From positions 3,472,001 through 3,536,000 of the forward strand of contig CAUJLY010000004.1 in NCBI GenBank assembly GCA_963281155.1: a stretch of 64,000 nucleotides of DNA, written 5' to 3'. Made by a program: the position numbers and the translations under genes. Below, one piece after another: positions 46,801 to 56,707 of the stretch. The stretch comes from Rhabditophanes sp. KR3021 (lineage: Eukaryota; Nematoda; Chromadorea; Rhabditida; Alloionematidae). A model generated the notes under the pieces. It was given only the letters and a program-made list of their open reading frames with translations. It had not been told where the DNA came from and searched no databases. Numbering within the stretch: position 1 is the first letter of the stretch; each line of letters starts with the position of its first letter.

Positions 46801-48286
46801 TACAGGTGCATGCTTGGCATCCTAGGGGGTTTTCAGTATTCATATTCCAAAAACCATTTTTGCACTTGTCACAATTTGAGGAAGAGTCAATATTTTCCTT
46901 ACAATAACATCTTCCAGCAACCAAGTTTCTTTCTGGATCTTCTTCAGATTCGCAAATTCCATTATTCAAAGAACCCTCCTTATTACATAAACATGGACGG
47001 CAAACACGTGGATCATTCATGGGAACATTTTTATCCTTATAATAAAATGGAACACATTGCTCACAATTTTTGCCAAATGTATTGTGTTGGCAAGAATCAC
47101 AAACTCCACCGGACGTATACTGTGAGGCCTGATAGATGGCTTTATCGAAATGACAAGTGGTAGCGTGGTTGTTGCATTCACATTTTCTACATTCATTTGC
47201 CTTGTTGCCCAAAGCTGGTCTCCATGGCAAATCATTGAAGAAATCGTCACATTTTTCACACTAAAATGTTGAGTTAAATTTAAAACGACACCAAAACTTA
47301 CATTCATTCCTTTTGTATTGTGAGAACATTCGCATCTTCCATGAACCATGTCAGAATTTTCACTGGTTACTCCAACTTCGTCTCCAATTGAAATACATCT
47401 CTTAGCGTGGCCATAACATGAACATGACCCTCTGACAACTAATTCATACAATGAATAGTAATATTTTTGATGGATTTCTGGACGGTAATCAAGTAAGTCG
47501 TCTCCGAGAGTGTGTAATTTTGTAAAGTTGATTCTTAAATTAGTGATTTTTAGTAAGTTACCAACCTCATCTCCATATGGATTTACAGTTTTGATTTGAG
47601 GTGAGATTACTTTGTATACAAGCTAGAAAAGGTATTGTTAAATACATTTATATTTTACTTACTTCACCGCCATTCGAAGGCGATACTGCACTATATGCTG
47701 ATGTACAAATAACATCACCATGATTTTTCGGTCTTTCTTCTTTGATATGTGGGAATGATTCAGCGCAATCGTAAGCAAAATATCTGTATACTGACCAGGT
47801 TCTACCAAAATCTGATGATCGTTCAATAAACATGGCTGCTGGACGAAATGTTTTGAATGTCATGATCAAATGAGTGAAATGAAACTCCACTTCTAAGTCA
47901 AGTCTGATGGAAACATTTTGAACTCCGTTTTCGGACTGCCACCATTTACGGTTACGATCAAGTTGATTTTCAGTTACAATGTTTTCAATTCTATGACTTA
48001 GTCTAGCTGAATCCGGATATGGCTTCCAAGGTTTTGTTGAGTCACAGTAGTAGCAACTAGAGTCACCATCTAAGTTAGAAACAATGCAAAACTTATTTTT
48101 TTTCCTGAGCCCACAAGTCGATGTCGTACTTAATCTGTTTTTGCGTCCAAGTAACAAGTTTCCAGTGGCGGGATAACATGATTTGTCAAAACACACGTCT
48201 TCTTCTTCTAACGCTTCTGCTCTGATACTCAAAAATAGGCACAGGACTGGTATAAACCAAATAAGGCAACTTTTTTTAAGCTTCAT
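40888..48286 (-). CDS. lam-1: Laminin beta chain
   Basis: Seven exons (47663-48286, 47302-47622, 46756-47260, 46392-46683, 44734-45317, 41077-43995, 40888-41033) total 5,391 nt, exactly 1,796 residues plus stop, the normal laminin beta length. Order: signal peptide, LN domain (C-Y-P-A-T-G-N-L-L, W-W-Q-S-E-N-G-V), LE repeats, LF domain (exons 4 to 5), a second LE block, then a coiled coil interrupted by the cysteine-rich beta knot (C-G-G-N-S-C-H-D-G). The LF domain and the knot identify beta rather than gamma. A Cys six residues from the end is placed for the disulfide to the gamma chain. It assembles with alpha and gamma chains in basement membrane. The intron between exons 4 and 5 starts with the poor donor GTTTTTTT. 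Confidence 0.95.
43996..44733 (-). other. 738-nt laminin intron starting with a copy of a laminin LE segment
   Basis: The first 45 nt of this intron on the host strand repeat, at about 80% identity by eye, the stretch coding V-C-Q-E-N-Y-F-N-L-E-S-G-K-G in the next exon (plus coordinates 44687-44733 against 43068-43112). The GTATGT donor lies inside the copied segment. Plus-strand AATAAA at 44672-44677 follows a degraded plus-strand frame (next entry). Confidence 0.6.
44131..44577 (+). pseudogene. Antisense coding relic in a laminin intron
   Basis: Plus-strand pieces: M-S-N-P-N-G-N-T before a good GTAAGT at 44155, then after an AG at 44182 a frame reading P-N-N-W-F-A-I-Q-D-V-Y-A-S-Y-E-M, later S-P-D-P-E-R-G-V-Y-I-S-K-K-V-V-E-Y and, in a third frame, V-E-L-G-S-G-S-T-T-V-L-A-G. 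Stops and frame changes show decay. No family recognised. Confidence 0.35.
45318..46346 (+). pseudogene. Antisense coding relic filling the 1.1-kb laminin intron
   Basis: Plus-strand frames: 45464-45721 (starts M-E-Y-A-I-S-K-S-R-S-E-L, includes L-L-Y-P-G-T-L-K-L-L-G-D-Y-L), about 45835-46010 (G-P-Q-S-V-Y-V-L-L-D-I-P-S-H-M) and 46030-46276 (L-N-A-K-D-I-L-K-N-M-R-K-M-V-A-V-Y-L-G). They follow each other with stops and frame shifts, as a decayed gene of about 260 residues. AATAAA is at 46309-46314. The host-strand segment runs from GTAA at 46346 to the AG at 45318-45319, so the relic sits in a unit that is itself bounded like an intron. Confidence 0.45.
46347..46391 (-). promoter_or_regulatory. 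Recursive-splice-like junction in the laminin intron
   Basis: On the host strand the intron begins at 46391 with GTTTTTTTTCC and after 45 nt reaches ATTTTATTTTAATTTTAG, followed at once by GTAATAATTT. This mirrors the ABCD4 junction at 25377-25424 in position, spacing and sequence (34 of 40 bases for 46343-46382 against 25373-25412, counted by eye). A two-step splice, or use of the whole 1,074 nt as one intron, would give the same mRNA. Confidence 0.5.
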
Positions 48287-49370
48287 AATGGTTAAGTACC
48301 CTAATATTTACTAAATCCTATTGAATTAGGTAAATCTGAAATAAATATTAATTAAGATGGTATTAGATGCGCATCGTTGAATGGCTTTTAAAACGAAATA
48401 CATAAAGTCCACGCTTGATGGTGAGATTAAAACAAAAGCAACACTTAACTTAACAAACGTCTGGCAAGATTTGGATGGACACATATCTATCTATTAATTA
48501 TTACGTCTGTTGTATAATCGCTGCCTTTGATTACGAACCTTGCCTTAAAATTAAAAGCATTCGTTTAATAACATCAAGTACAATAAGAAAGAAGGTCTAT
48601 TAATATGATCTAAGCATTTTTACTTAAAATATATCCATCGGAATAATTTTGGGTTTGCTTATATAAATTAGTATAAAAGGATACAATTCAATTGGGATGG
48701 ATATAAATGAATCGAACATAAATACGAAAGATTAAACAGATATAAATGGATATGAATAAATATAAATGATTCTAAATATATAAATGGGTGCAAATAAGTA
48801 TTTTAAAAAAATAATGTTTATAGTTGCATAAAAATAAGATGGTCATTTGTAAACACAACCTTTAAGTAAAGAAATTTATGAATAGAGTAATTATTTTTGA
48901 TCCATCAAAGAAAATAGTTTATAAAGAGAGTATCATCAACAAGTATGTCTTTTAATTAAAGAAGAAGTTATATATGCGGCAAAAAAAGAAATATGCAGTA
49001 TTCTATTAGTGGAAATGTTAATTACTTGGAAATATATTTGCCTTAAAACAGTAAATGCAACACATGTCTGGTTTGCGTTTATGAACAATCTTATAATAAT
49101 ATAAACGTTGAATGAGTATGAATAGCAGAAGTCTGGCAAAATTACGAGGACAGCGAATGATTGCTGACATTCAAATTCGTTTAGTAAGTGTGAGCTGATG
49201 ACCCATTCGCTTGATCTTAATGATACAAATAGCATTTCTTCTAATATAACACAAGTAAATGTTTTTTGGTTAAGCTGAACTTTTAGTTATGATCACTGTA
49301 ATAATCAGTAACGGTACAATAATAATACGTCTTGCTTTTATATAACAATTTGATAGACGATTTTTAGTAC
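48287..49370. other. Intergenic, laminin promoter side
   Basis: No gene seen. A loose repeat with a TATAAATG core about every 20 bp lies at roughly 48700-48790. Confidence 0.5.
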
Positions 49371-49578
49371 ATTCAAGTTAAATAAATAATATTCAACTAT
49401 ACACTTATCAGATTCAACTGTATATTTATCCCATTCAAGTATAAATTAAAAAGCTCGATTATAAATGGAAAGGATTTAACTGTAGATTCACAACATTTAA
49501 CTATAAATTTATGCGATGAAACTATACATTCATATCATTGAATTACAAAGTTATATGATTAAAATATGGATTTCTTTT
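49371..49578 (+). repeat. Degenerate 21-bp periodic array, about nine copies
   Basis: ATTCAACTATA-like units begin at 49371, 49391, 49412, 49433, 49454, 49474, 49495, 49516, 49537 and 49558. Spacing is 21 bp with three single steps of 20. Copies differ widely outside ATT(C/T)AACTATA. The array ends about 140 bp from the stop codon of the first chemoreceptor gene, on its 3' side. Confidence 0.7.
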
Positions 49579-49715
49579 TATATTGAACAAAGATATATTT
49601 TATAAGTGTTCTATAAAGCAAGCCAGGAATACCATCGTAAAGATTTATTTGGTAAAAAATTTTGCAGCTGCCAGAAAGCAATAAGAATGGTTTGCAACAA
49701 TTACTATAGAAAGTA

Positions 49716-50639
49716 TCACCAGTTGAGTTGGTTAAAATATATATTTCCTTCGTTGATATCGTTATTGGTTGGAATGATTTGATTTTGCACTTTCGCAGAT
49801 GCCTGTGCTTTTTGTTTACAGTTGGTAAATTTTTTGAAGAATATCGACCATTTTGTAAAAAAGTCTTTATTATAGACAACTAATGTGAGCCCTATTGATG
49901 TTGTCAAGTCTCTAATTGCGTAAATAATCAGGGAAGTAATTCCTTTGTAATATTCTTCTGAATAGGTACTGCCAAAAATGAAAAACATATTTGTGGTAAA
50001 CCGTACGAATATTATCATCATAAGTAATGGTCTTGCTCTTTTAAGACTTCTTATGGCATTTGAAATTTCATACTTTTCACTCAAAGATCTGGCAATGAAT
50101 TCTATTTTCTTTTTAAGCATGATATTGCGTTTCATTATATAATAGTACAAAAGAGGAAGTGGACAATCTAGGATACCTATGGTAAATGAAAATATTGACG
50201 GCGAAATCCAATAGATATTTTTCGATTCAGTTAAACCATACCCGACAAACATGATGAATATGGTGCTTAAGAAAAGTATTTTATAACATCTGACGTATTC
50301 GTAAAAAGATCGGTTTGAAAATGCTAGTATTCTTTCAAAAATAAGCATAAAAACTGTACAGCGATTAACATTAGCCGCAAATGCTCTTATTTTTTCAACT
50401 ACCAAAATAATCGTATCTTCATATTCAAAATTGAATGCATAAATGTCCATCAACATAATGATTGCTCTTGTAGCATTAAGAAGTGACCTAATTAAATTGA
50501 CAATCATAAAAAGGCATAGGCAATATTTGAAATTAAAATGAAAGTTTTTAGTACGTATGAACCATTTGAAGTATAACAAAAAAACAGTGTTGTAAAAAAT
50601 ATTAGCAACAATAGAAATAGATATAATTATTATTTTCAT
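49716..50639 (-). CDS. Nematode chemoreceptor-like 7TM protein 1
   Basis: One uninterrupted exon, 307 residues, ATG at 50639. Hydropathy by eye gives seven hydrophobic segments. After TM3 is E-R-I-L-A-F-S-N-R-S-F-Y-E-Y, corresponding to the E-R-x-x-A-T-x(n)-Y-E of nematode Sre/Srab/Srb receptors. Between TM5 and TM6 is S-L-S-E-K-Y-E-I-S-N-A-I-R, matching the L-S-x-K/R-Y-Q-x-x-E-N-I-R pattern of that superfamily. The C-terminus ends Y-F-N-Q-L-N-W, shared with the two genes upstream. Likely a chemosensory GPCR. The exact family within the sra superfamily is not certain. Confidence 0.7.
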   Translation of the reverse strand: MKIIIISISIVANIFYNTVFLLYFKWFIRTKNFHFNFKYCLCLFMIVNLIRSLLNATRAIIMLMDIYAFNFEYEDTIILVVEKIRAFAANVNRCTVFMLIFERILAFSNRSFYEYVRCYKILFLSTIFIMFVGYGLTESKNIYWISPSIFSFTIGILDCPLPLLYYYIMKRNIMLKKKIEFIARSLSEKYEISNAIRSLKRARPLLMMIIFVRFTTNMFFIFGSTYSEEYYKGITSLIIYAIRDLTTSIGLTLVVYNKDFFTKWSIFFKKFTNCKQKAQASAKVQNQIIPTNNDINEGNIYFNQLNW

Positions 50640-51609
50640 CTAAAACAGTGTGACAATAATATCGGTGATAATGAAAAAAATGGAAACATAAATCCTACTT
50701 AAGTATATCTAATTTGACGGAAATCAGTTTTCCTTTGCTTTGGTGAAAAATGAAAATAGTATGCCTTCTTGGAATAAATTTTTACTTTCTCACGAACTAT
50801 GAAACACTTCATCCTTTAAACAAGAAGGAAATTGAAAATTAATAAAGACCATTGCAATAATTACCTTAAACGGTTTTACTAAACTTTTTGTTTTAAATTA
50901 CAGATGTGCTTTACGTATCAGTATCAGTTTTACACTTTTATTTTAAAATTTCATAATTATTAGTTGTTGTGATTCTTATAATTTTGTAATGGTTGTGCAC
51001 TAAATATATTATAAATGATTAATTCGAAGAAGGTAAATTTGCTTTACATATTTTCGTACTGACAATCTTTTCCCAAATGTTGGGAATTATTGTTAAATAT
51101 TACTTAACATAAATACAATTACGCCACAGTTGTTATTAATGTAATAAAAAATGGTAATTTTTATATGTGGGAACTAATTTGTATAAGGGCTGTAACAAAG
51201 TTCAACTTTCCTAATACCTCACCTTTCAAATAAACATGTTTTATCCAAATATAAATGATTTCCTGAAATAAAATATTCAATTAATTATTGAAAAAACAAA
51301 CGGAGGAAATTCAAGGATTTCTTTTTGTCAAAAATTTATTTTCAAAAGAATGTGATTTTATAAAAACAAGGTTCTTCTTTAATTCCAGAAAAATATTAAT
51401 TAACTTTCTTGCTTGGTTTCAATATTGAGCATTTGTTAAATGGCAGTATTACATCATAATTTTGTCCTTTAATGGAATTTAGTAGACGTAATGAATAAAG
51501 AAAATTACACCAATAAGTATATCAACAAAAACAATTTTATACTGCCATTTATTTACACACAAAGATACCACAAACACGGAACAAAGAAATTTTTTATATT
51601 ACAATAATA
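50640..51609. other. Spacer between receptor genes
   Basis: About 970 bp, AT-rich, no gene seen. Similar in size to the next inter-receptor spacer, as expected after tandem duplication. Confidence 0.55.
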
Positions 51610-52548
51610 TTATGTTGGACGTTTGAATTCCCAGGCTTGTCTCATTTGATTGAAATGATGATCAGCAGTATTTATGTTTTTCATTGCTTTCGTAGCATTA
51701 TTTAATCTTATCACTTTCAAAGACGGGTTAAAATGATATATCAATTTCTTAATGGGATCTTCTGAAAAAATAAAATTTAAGCATCCATATGCTGCAGCAA
51801 AATCTCTTATGCCAAATATAATAAAAAACATTGATATTTGAAGCTCATGATTAAGATAAATATTGCCTATTATGTAGAGGATATTGCTCGAGACCTGTGA
51901 AATGATGAATACCAGTAATAACCCTTCTGTTCTTTGAACTAACTGAATAACTTGGCTAACAGTATATTTTTCGCTAATTGTCCTTTCCTTTGCATTAACC
52001 CTTGCTTGAAATTTCATATTGCTTCTCTTGATAATAAAAAATAAAGGTATTATTGGGATATCAATAATTGTTATTATAGAGGAAAACAGAGTTGATGGTA
52101 TAAATAGATAAAAAAGATTTTGCAAATATCCCACAGGTATCATTACAATCGTCAAAATTATTAAGGAATATACATTTCTTCTTGATTCATATATTTTTCG
52201 ACTAGTAGTAGCAAATATGCGTTCAAACACTAGTATAAACATTGCAAATCTTATAATATTTGTTAAAATGCCTCGAATTCTTTCCAGCCACACTATGAAT
52301 ATATTCTCAATAGGAAAAACTATCGGAGTTCCATCCGAATACAATGACAAATAAAAACTAGATATTAATACATTTCCAAAAGCACGAATAAATATCCAAA
52401 ATATAAATAAATTGAGGCTAAATCTAAAGTTGAAGTGCCAGTGTTTCTTCTTCCCAAGTTTAACAAATAAGATAATACAAATAAGCAAATATCCTAAACT
52501 GGAAATTAATTGAAAACATCCAGATAATATTAACAGAAGATCCGACAT
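51610..52548 (-). CDS. Nematode chemoreceptor-like 7TM protein 2
   Basis: One exon, 312 residues, ATG at 52548. Seven hydrophobic segments. The post-TM3 motif is E-R-I-F-A-T-T-S-R-K-I-Y-E-S, the closest of the three to the family consensus E-R-x-x-A-T...Y-E. The loop before TM6 has I-S-E-K-Y-T-V-S-Q-V-I. The tail contains H-F-N-Q-M-R-Q-A-W. The W-H-F-N-F-R-F-S-L-N-L segment at TM2 is shared with gene 1 (F-H-F-N-F-K-Y-C-L-C-L) and gene 3 (W-S-I-N-F-R-Y-C-F). Paralogue of its neighbours. Confidence 0.72.
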   Translation of the reverse strand: MSDLLLILSGCFQLISSLGYLLICIILFVKLGKKKHWHFNFRFSLNLFIFWIFIRAFGNVLISSFYLSLYSDGTPIVFPIENIFIVWLERIRGILTNIIRFAMFILVFERIFATTSRKIYESRRNVYSLIILTIVMIPVGYLQNLFYLFIPSTLFSSIITIIDIPIIPLFFIIKRSNMKFQARVNAKERTISEKYTVSQVIQLVQRTEGLLLVFIISQVSSNILYIIGNIYLNHELQISMFFIIFGIRDFAAAYGCLNFIFSEDPIKKLIYHFNPSLKVIRLNNATKAMKNINTADHHFNQMRQAWEFKRPT

Positions 52549-53457
52549 TGCTTAAATTGTTCTACAAATAGGTTAGTCTTTGAAAGTAATATTTTCGAAG
52601 CTTGGTGTATTTATTTGGTGTACAGCCATACAATCTTCAAATTTATTCGAAAAATTTATGTTGAAAATAAATTTGAACTATAATGAAATATGTATGAACT
52701 TTATTAAAATATATTCGAAATGTTATGAAAAATTATAGATTAACCTCTTTTTACGTGGATAATAATGAGTAAAATGCCAAAATTCAATACTGTAAAAGGT
52801 GACTCTTAAACGTTTGTTATGGTGTTATGTAAATTAAAATTTTAACATCATACTTGATCAAAAACAATAATTGCTTACAGAGAATTTAAACTTCAAATAA
52901 TGAGTAGCTAAATGCCATATTTGTTGAAAATAATAATAAATAAATTGTTAGAGGTAACTGATACAAGGAATTAATTTTTATAAAAATTCAATGTACTTTG
53001 TTCGAAGCAACTTGATTAAATTAAGCCAGTTTATATTACAACAATAGAATGATATTTTTAGTTTTAACTAAAGAATTCCCATAACTTCTAAAGAATGTGT
53101 TTAAGAACAAACATTTCTGATAAATAACACCTTTATTTTTAATGAGTTTGTAAAGCAATACATTGTAATTAATATTTATCCAATTAAAGAATTTTTATGA
53201 CGCATATATTTCCATCAGATCTTTAGTTAATTATAAATTAATGTAGTATAAAGAGAATATTATAGTGGTAACAAAGATTGAATATATCATTAAGAGGCCA
53301 AACCTTAACTTGCGAATATTAGTAATATTTCTTCTTGAGATTCAGATATGCAATTTGTGATAAGAAAGAATAAAGTGATGTTGAAAATGTAATTGATGAG
53401 CTATTATGCTGCAGTTGTTTGTCGATTTATTGGATATTGAATATTTTGTGTTAGTAT
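52549..53457. other. Spacer between receptor genes
   Basis: About 910 bp of AT-rich DNA with no gene or clear repeat. Confidence 0.55.
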
Positions 53458-54402
53458 TTATATACGCCCTTCTTCCATTTCTTTCCACGAAATTTTCAGT
53501 CTGTCAAAATACTGGTCTCCGTCATTAGTTTTTGGAGGAGTAGGATCTACATATGCTTTTGCGTTCTCCTTAAAATGATTTCTAATAAGATTCCATATAA
53601 AAATAAGTGGAGTAGTGTTGTAGGTGAAATATATTATATTGCTAAAAGCCATGGCGTTTCTAATTGAAAAGATATTGATATCGGTAATTTCTCTTCCTAA
53701 TTTATCAAAGAAAGCTGAGCTAACTAAATACAAAATGTTTGTGAAAAATTGGGCCAATATATAGTACAACATAAAAGGCATGGACTTATTCAAGGACTTT
53801 ATATTGTTTCGAGTCGTAAACCGTTCAGTCAGTTTATATTTTTGGCTTATTTTATTAGATGATATGTTGATTTTTCGTAGTAGGCAAAAAATAACAGGAA
53901 GTGGAAGATCTAACATTGTCATAACCACTGAGAAGTAAATTTTGTCCACTTGCGGTATGTGATCAATGTAATTAATCCCAAAAGATAATGGAATAAACGT
54001 TATTGTTAATGGAATATATCTACTCAAAATCGAGCTTTTGTTTTCGTAGTTAAACCGTTGTTTCGTTGAAACACATCGTTCGACCAATACCATATAGGAG
54101 GAAAAACGAATAGAATTAATTGCAATTCCACGTACTATGTTAAACCAATTGAAAATTCTGTTAAGTGTTGCATTATCAGTTGTATCTAAAAAAATTCTTG
54201 ACAGCACAATAGAAGATATCACAATCTCACATGAAGCTTCAATAAATAAAAAGGTAAGCAAAACTCCAAAACAATACCGGAAATTGATACTCCAGTATTC
54301 CCTACCCATGTGTCTTATCATACAAAAAAAGTATGGCAGTACATAGGCAAGTCCGATGACAATTGAACATATTAATGTTATAACCAAATAGTAAGAAGTC
54401 AT
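53458..54402 (-). CDS. Nematode chemoreceptor-like 7TM protein 3
   Basis: One exon, 314 residues. The frame is open upstream but without an ATG; I place the start at the first ATG, 54402, preceded 8 nt upstream by CAATTTCAG, which could be a trans-splice acceptor. Seven hydrophobic segments. Motifs: E-R-C-V-S-T-K-Q-R-F-N-Y-E after TM3, I-S-Q-K-Y-K-L-T-E-R before TM6, and Y-F-D-R-L-K-I-S-W near the end. The most diverged of the three copies. Confidence 0.68.
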   Translation of the reverse strand: MTSYYLVITLICSIVIGLAYVLPYFFCMIRHMGREYWSINFRYCFGVLLTFLFIEASCEIVISSIVLSRIFLDTTDNATLNRIFNWFNIVRGIAINSIRFSSYMVLVERCVSTKQRFNYENKSSILSRYIPLTITFIPLSFGINYIDHIPQVDKIYFSVVMTMLDLPLPVIFCLLRKINISSNKISQKYKLTERFTTRNNIKSLNKSMPFMLYYILAQFFTNILYLVSSAFFDKLGREITDINIFSIRNAMAFSNIIYFTYNTTPLIFIWNLIRNHFKENAKAYVDPTPPKTNDGDQYFDRLKISWKEMEEGRI

Positions 54403-56707
54403 CTTGTCTCCTGAAATTGTGAACAATTATAGCTCATTTACAAATATAAGCAAGCCACTTTAAATAATGACTAAAAACTCGCCTAATTCTTATTACTAGC
54501 ACTATGTAAAAATATTTAAAACCTTGATATGTAATATCTTTATAACATGTAAAAATTTAGTAAAATTAAGTAAAGAATTTCATTATTTATTGTTTATTAT
54601 CAAAAGAAATAAAATGTTAATACAAACAAATATACTTTCGTTCAGTAACATATAAACTCTAGAAATATATGTGGCATTTCACATAAATGTCTTTGATAAC
54701 ATTTGTAGCAATATAATCTATGAAATAATATTAATTTGTTCTATTTTAAAAGCCTTGATAATAAATACATAATTAATATTCTAAATAATAATTTTTTTAA
54801 ACAATCGTCATCGCAAGTTTCCTTCTATGGATAATTTATACAACTAATAGTTATTAATTATAAAAATAATGTTTTGCTTAAGTAATAACTACTAAAATAA
54901 TGACGAAATATTCCAACTACGGATTCACATCTTAGACGAATATTGAAATTCAAGATTACGGAGATAATCACATATTAAGTTGAGTTTCGGGGAAGAAGCA
55001 AAAATTGTACAAAACATGTAATTAGAACTTTTAATAATAATGTATAGTTAAGACAATAATTGTATGTTGATTGTGAATCATTTAGAAAATATATGTACTT
55101 TCGCATCGACCAAATTTGTAATAACACATTGTAATAACTATAATAGTTATACATAATAACTGTAACGACTTCAATAATTGTAATAATTCATTTTGCAAGG
55201 AATTAAAAATCTGTTTTCATATACTACATCTGATTAGAAATTAAGAATTTGAGTACATGAGTTAAACTTTTTACGACGACCCAAAGAGCTATAAAAACTT
55301 ATTACGAATGAAATGTACGCTTTAGAAGATATTAAGGCAAATTGAATTAAAATTAAAAATGCAATTTAATTAATCTATTAATAATTGTGCGGAACTAATT
55401 ACTTAAAGAGCCATACTGATGCTTAATATCATCAAAATTACTTTATCATAAATACGGATTCTAATTGTCATATTCAAAGTGAAAAAGCAATAGTTAAATA
55501 ACATTTTACTTTTTTAAGAGGACAACGAGATGATAATTATTATTAAAGGCACAATTTTACTAATGAGAGTTTTAACATTTTCAAAATAAATGCTAATTGC
55601 AAAAGGTTACAGATTTTTGTTACTTGTGGATTGCTTCGTACAGGACTTCTATTATTTCCAAAAACGCGAACTGGAATAAATTTGTGCAAATATGTGGTTA
55701 AGTTAATATAAGAAAAAGTATTGTGATTTGGAAAAGATAAAGACATATTTTTAAACTTAATGAGTGTCAGGAAGTAATTGAAATATAGCAACATATTGGG
55801 AAATATTAGAGCATGATGATATGAAATTGAAATATTATTTATAACTTGTAATCTTTTCCAACTTGTCTTAATAAATGTTGGCATGCTTTTTAATGTAAAA
55901 AAATCGAATCAACATTATATTTTTAAAAAGTTATGCTTGAATGCTAATCTAATAATAATTGTGACACTTATTTTAATAATTGCAGCTGTGAGAATACATT
56001 CTTTTAGTGGAAAAATTGGAAAAGTTAATTATATAATCTTAATCATAGATTGATACATAATATGTATGTCTACAAGTTGTATTGCAAATTCATTTTCAAC
56101 GTAGTTTAATTTATTCATTATTTCTGATAGGGATTTATACTCATTTTCGGAAACAAATAATAATTTTGGTGAGGCATATATTATAATATATTTTTGCTCC
56201 TTGGGGTTGATCTAACTAAGATGTCCTATGGCAGTATGTAGAGACGACATAAGAGAATAAGGATAACTGAGTTTATTACACGAAATAGCATATTTATATA
56301 ATAAACAAGGATCCGAAAAATACATAGTATCTAGATAGTAAATGCCGGTATAATGGTAATATGCATATTCTCGCTAACAAATTTTTTGCTCAGCTTGATT
56401 ATTAATCATAAATACGTATTTATTTTTAAATTTATCAATCTTACTGTGGCTATAAATTATTTAATGATAAGTATAATTCAAAAAGTTAATAACTGTTTGT
56501 TCTAAGCCGGAATTATGACTAATAAAGATTCTGTATGATTTGGACAAATTCAATCTTTAACTACCGTATTTCAACTACATTCATTATATGTAAAAAACGA
56601 GAAGTTATATGTTTCTTATTTGTATTCAATTAATCTTTATTTACTCCATCAAAGAAATTAATAATTAACATTAAATAATTATAAAATCACTGAGCAAATA
56701 ATCATTA
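54403..56707. other. Long intergenic region, no gene seen
   Basis: About 2.3 kb between the receptor cluster and the FERM gene. Very AT-rich. A minus-strand frame at 55543-55884 shows no family feature and poor composition; I do not call it. Confidence 0.5.

Noticed and set aside
46744..47163. 139-codon plus-strand frame
   Set aside because: Antisense shadow of laminin LE repeats.
55543..55884. 113-codon minus-strand frame
   Set aside because: AT-rich, no motif, no splice partners, in an otherwise empty intergenic region.
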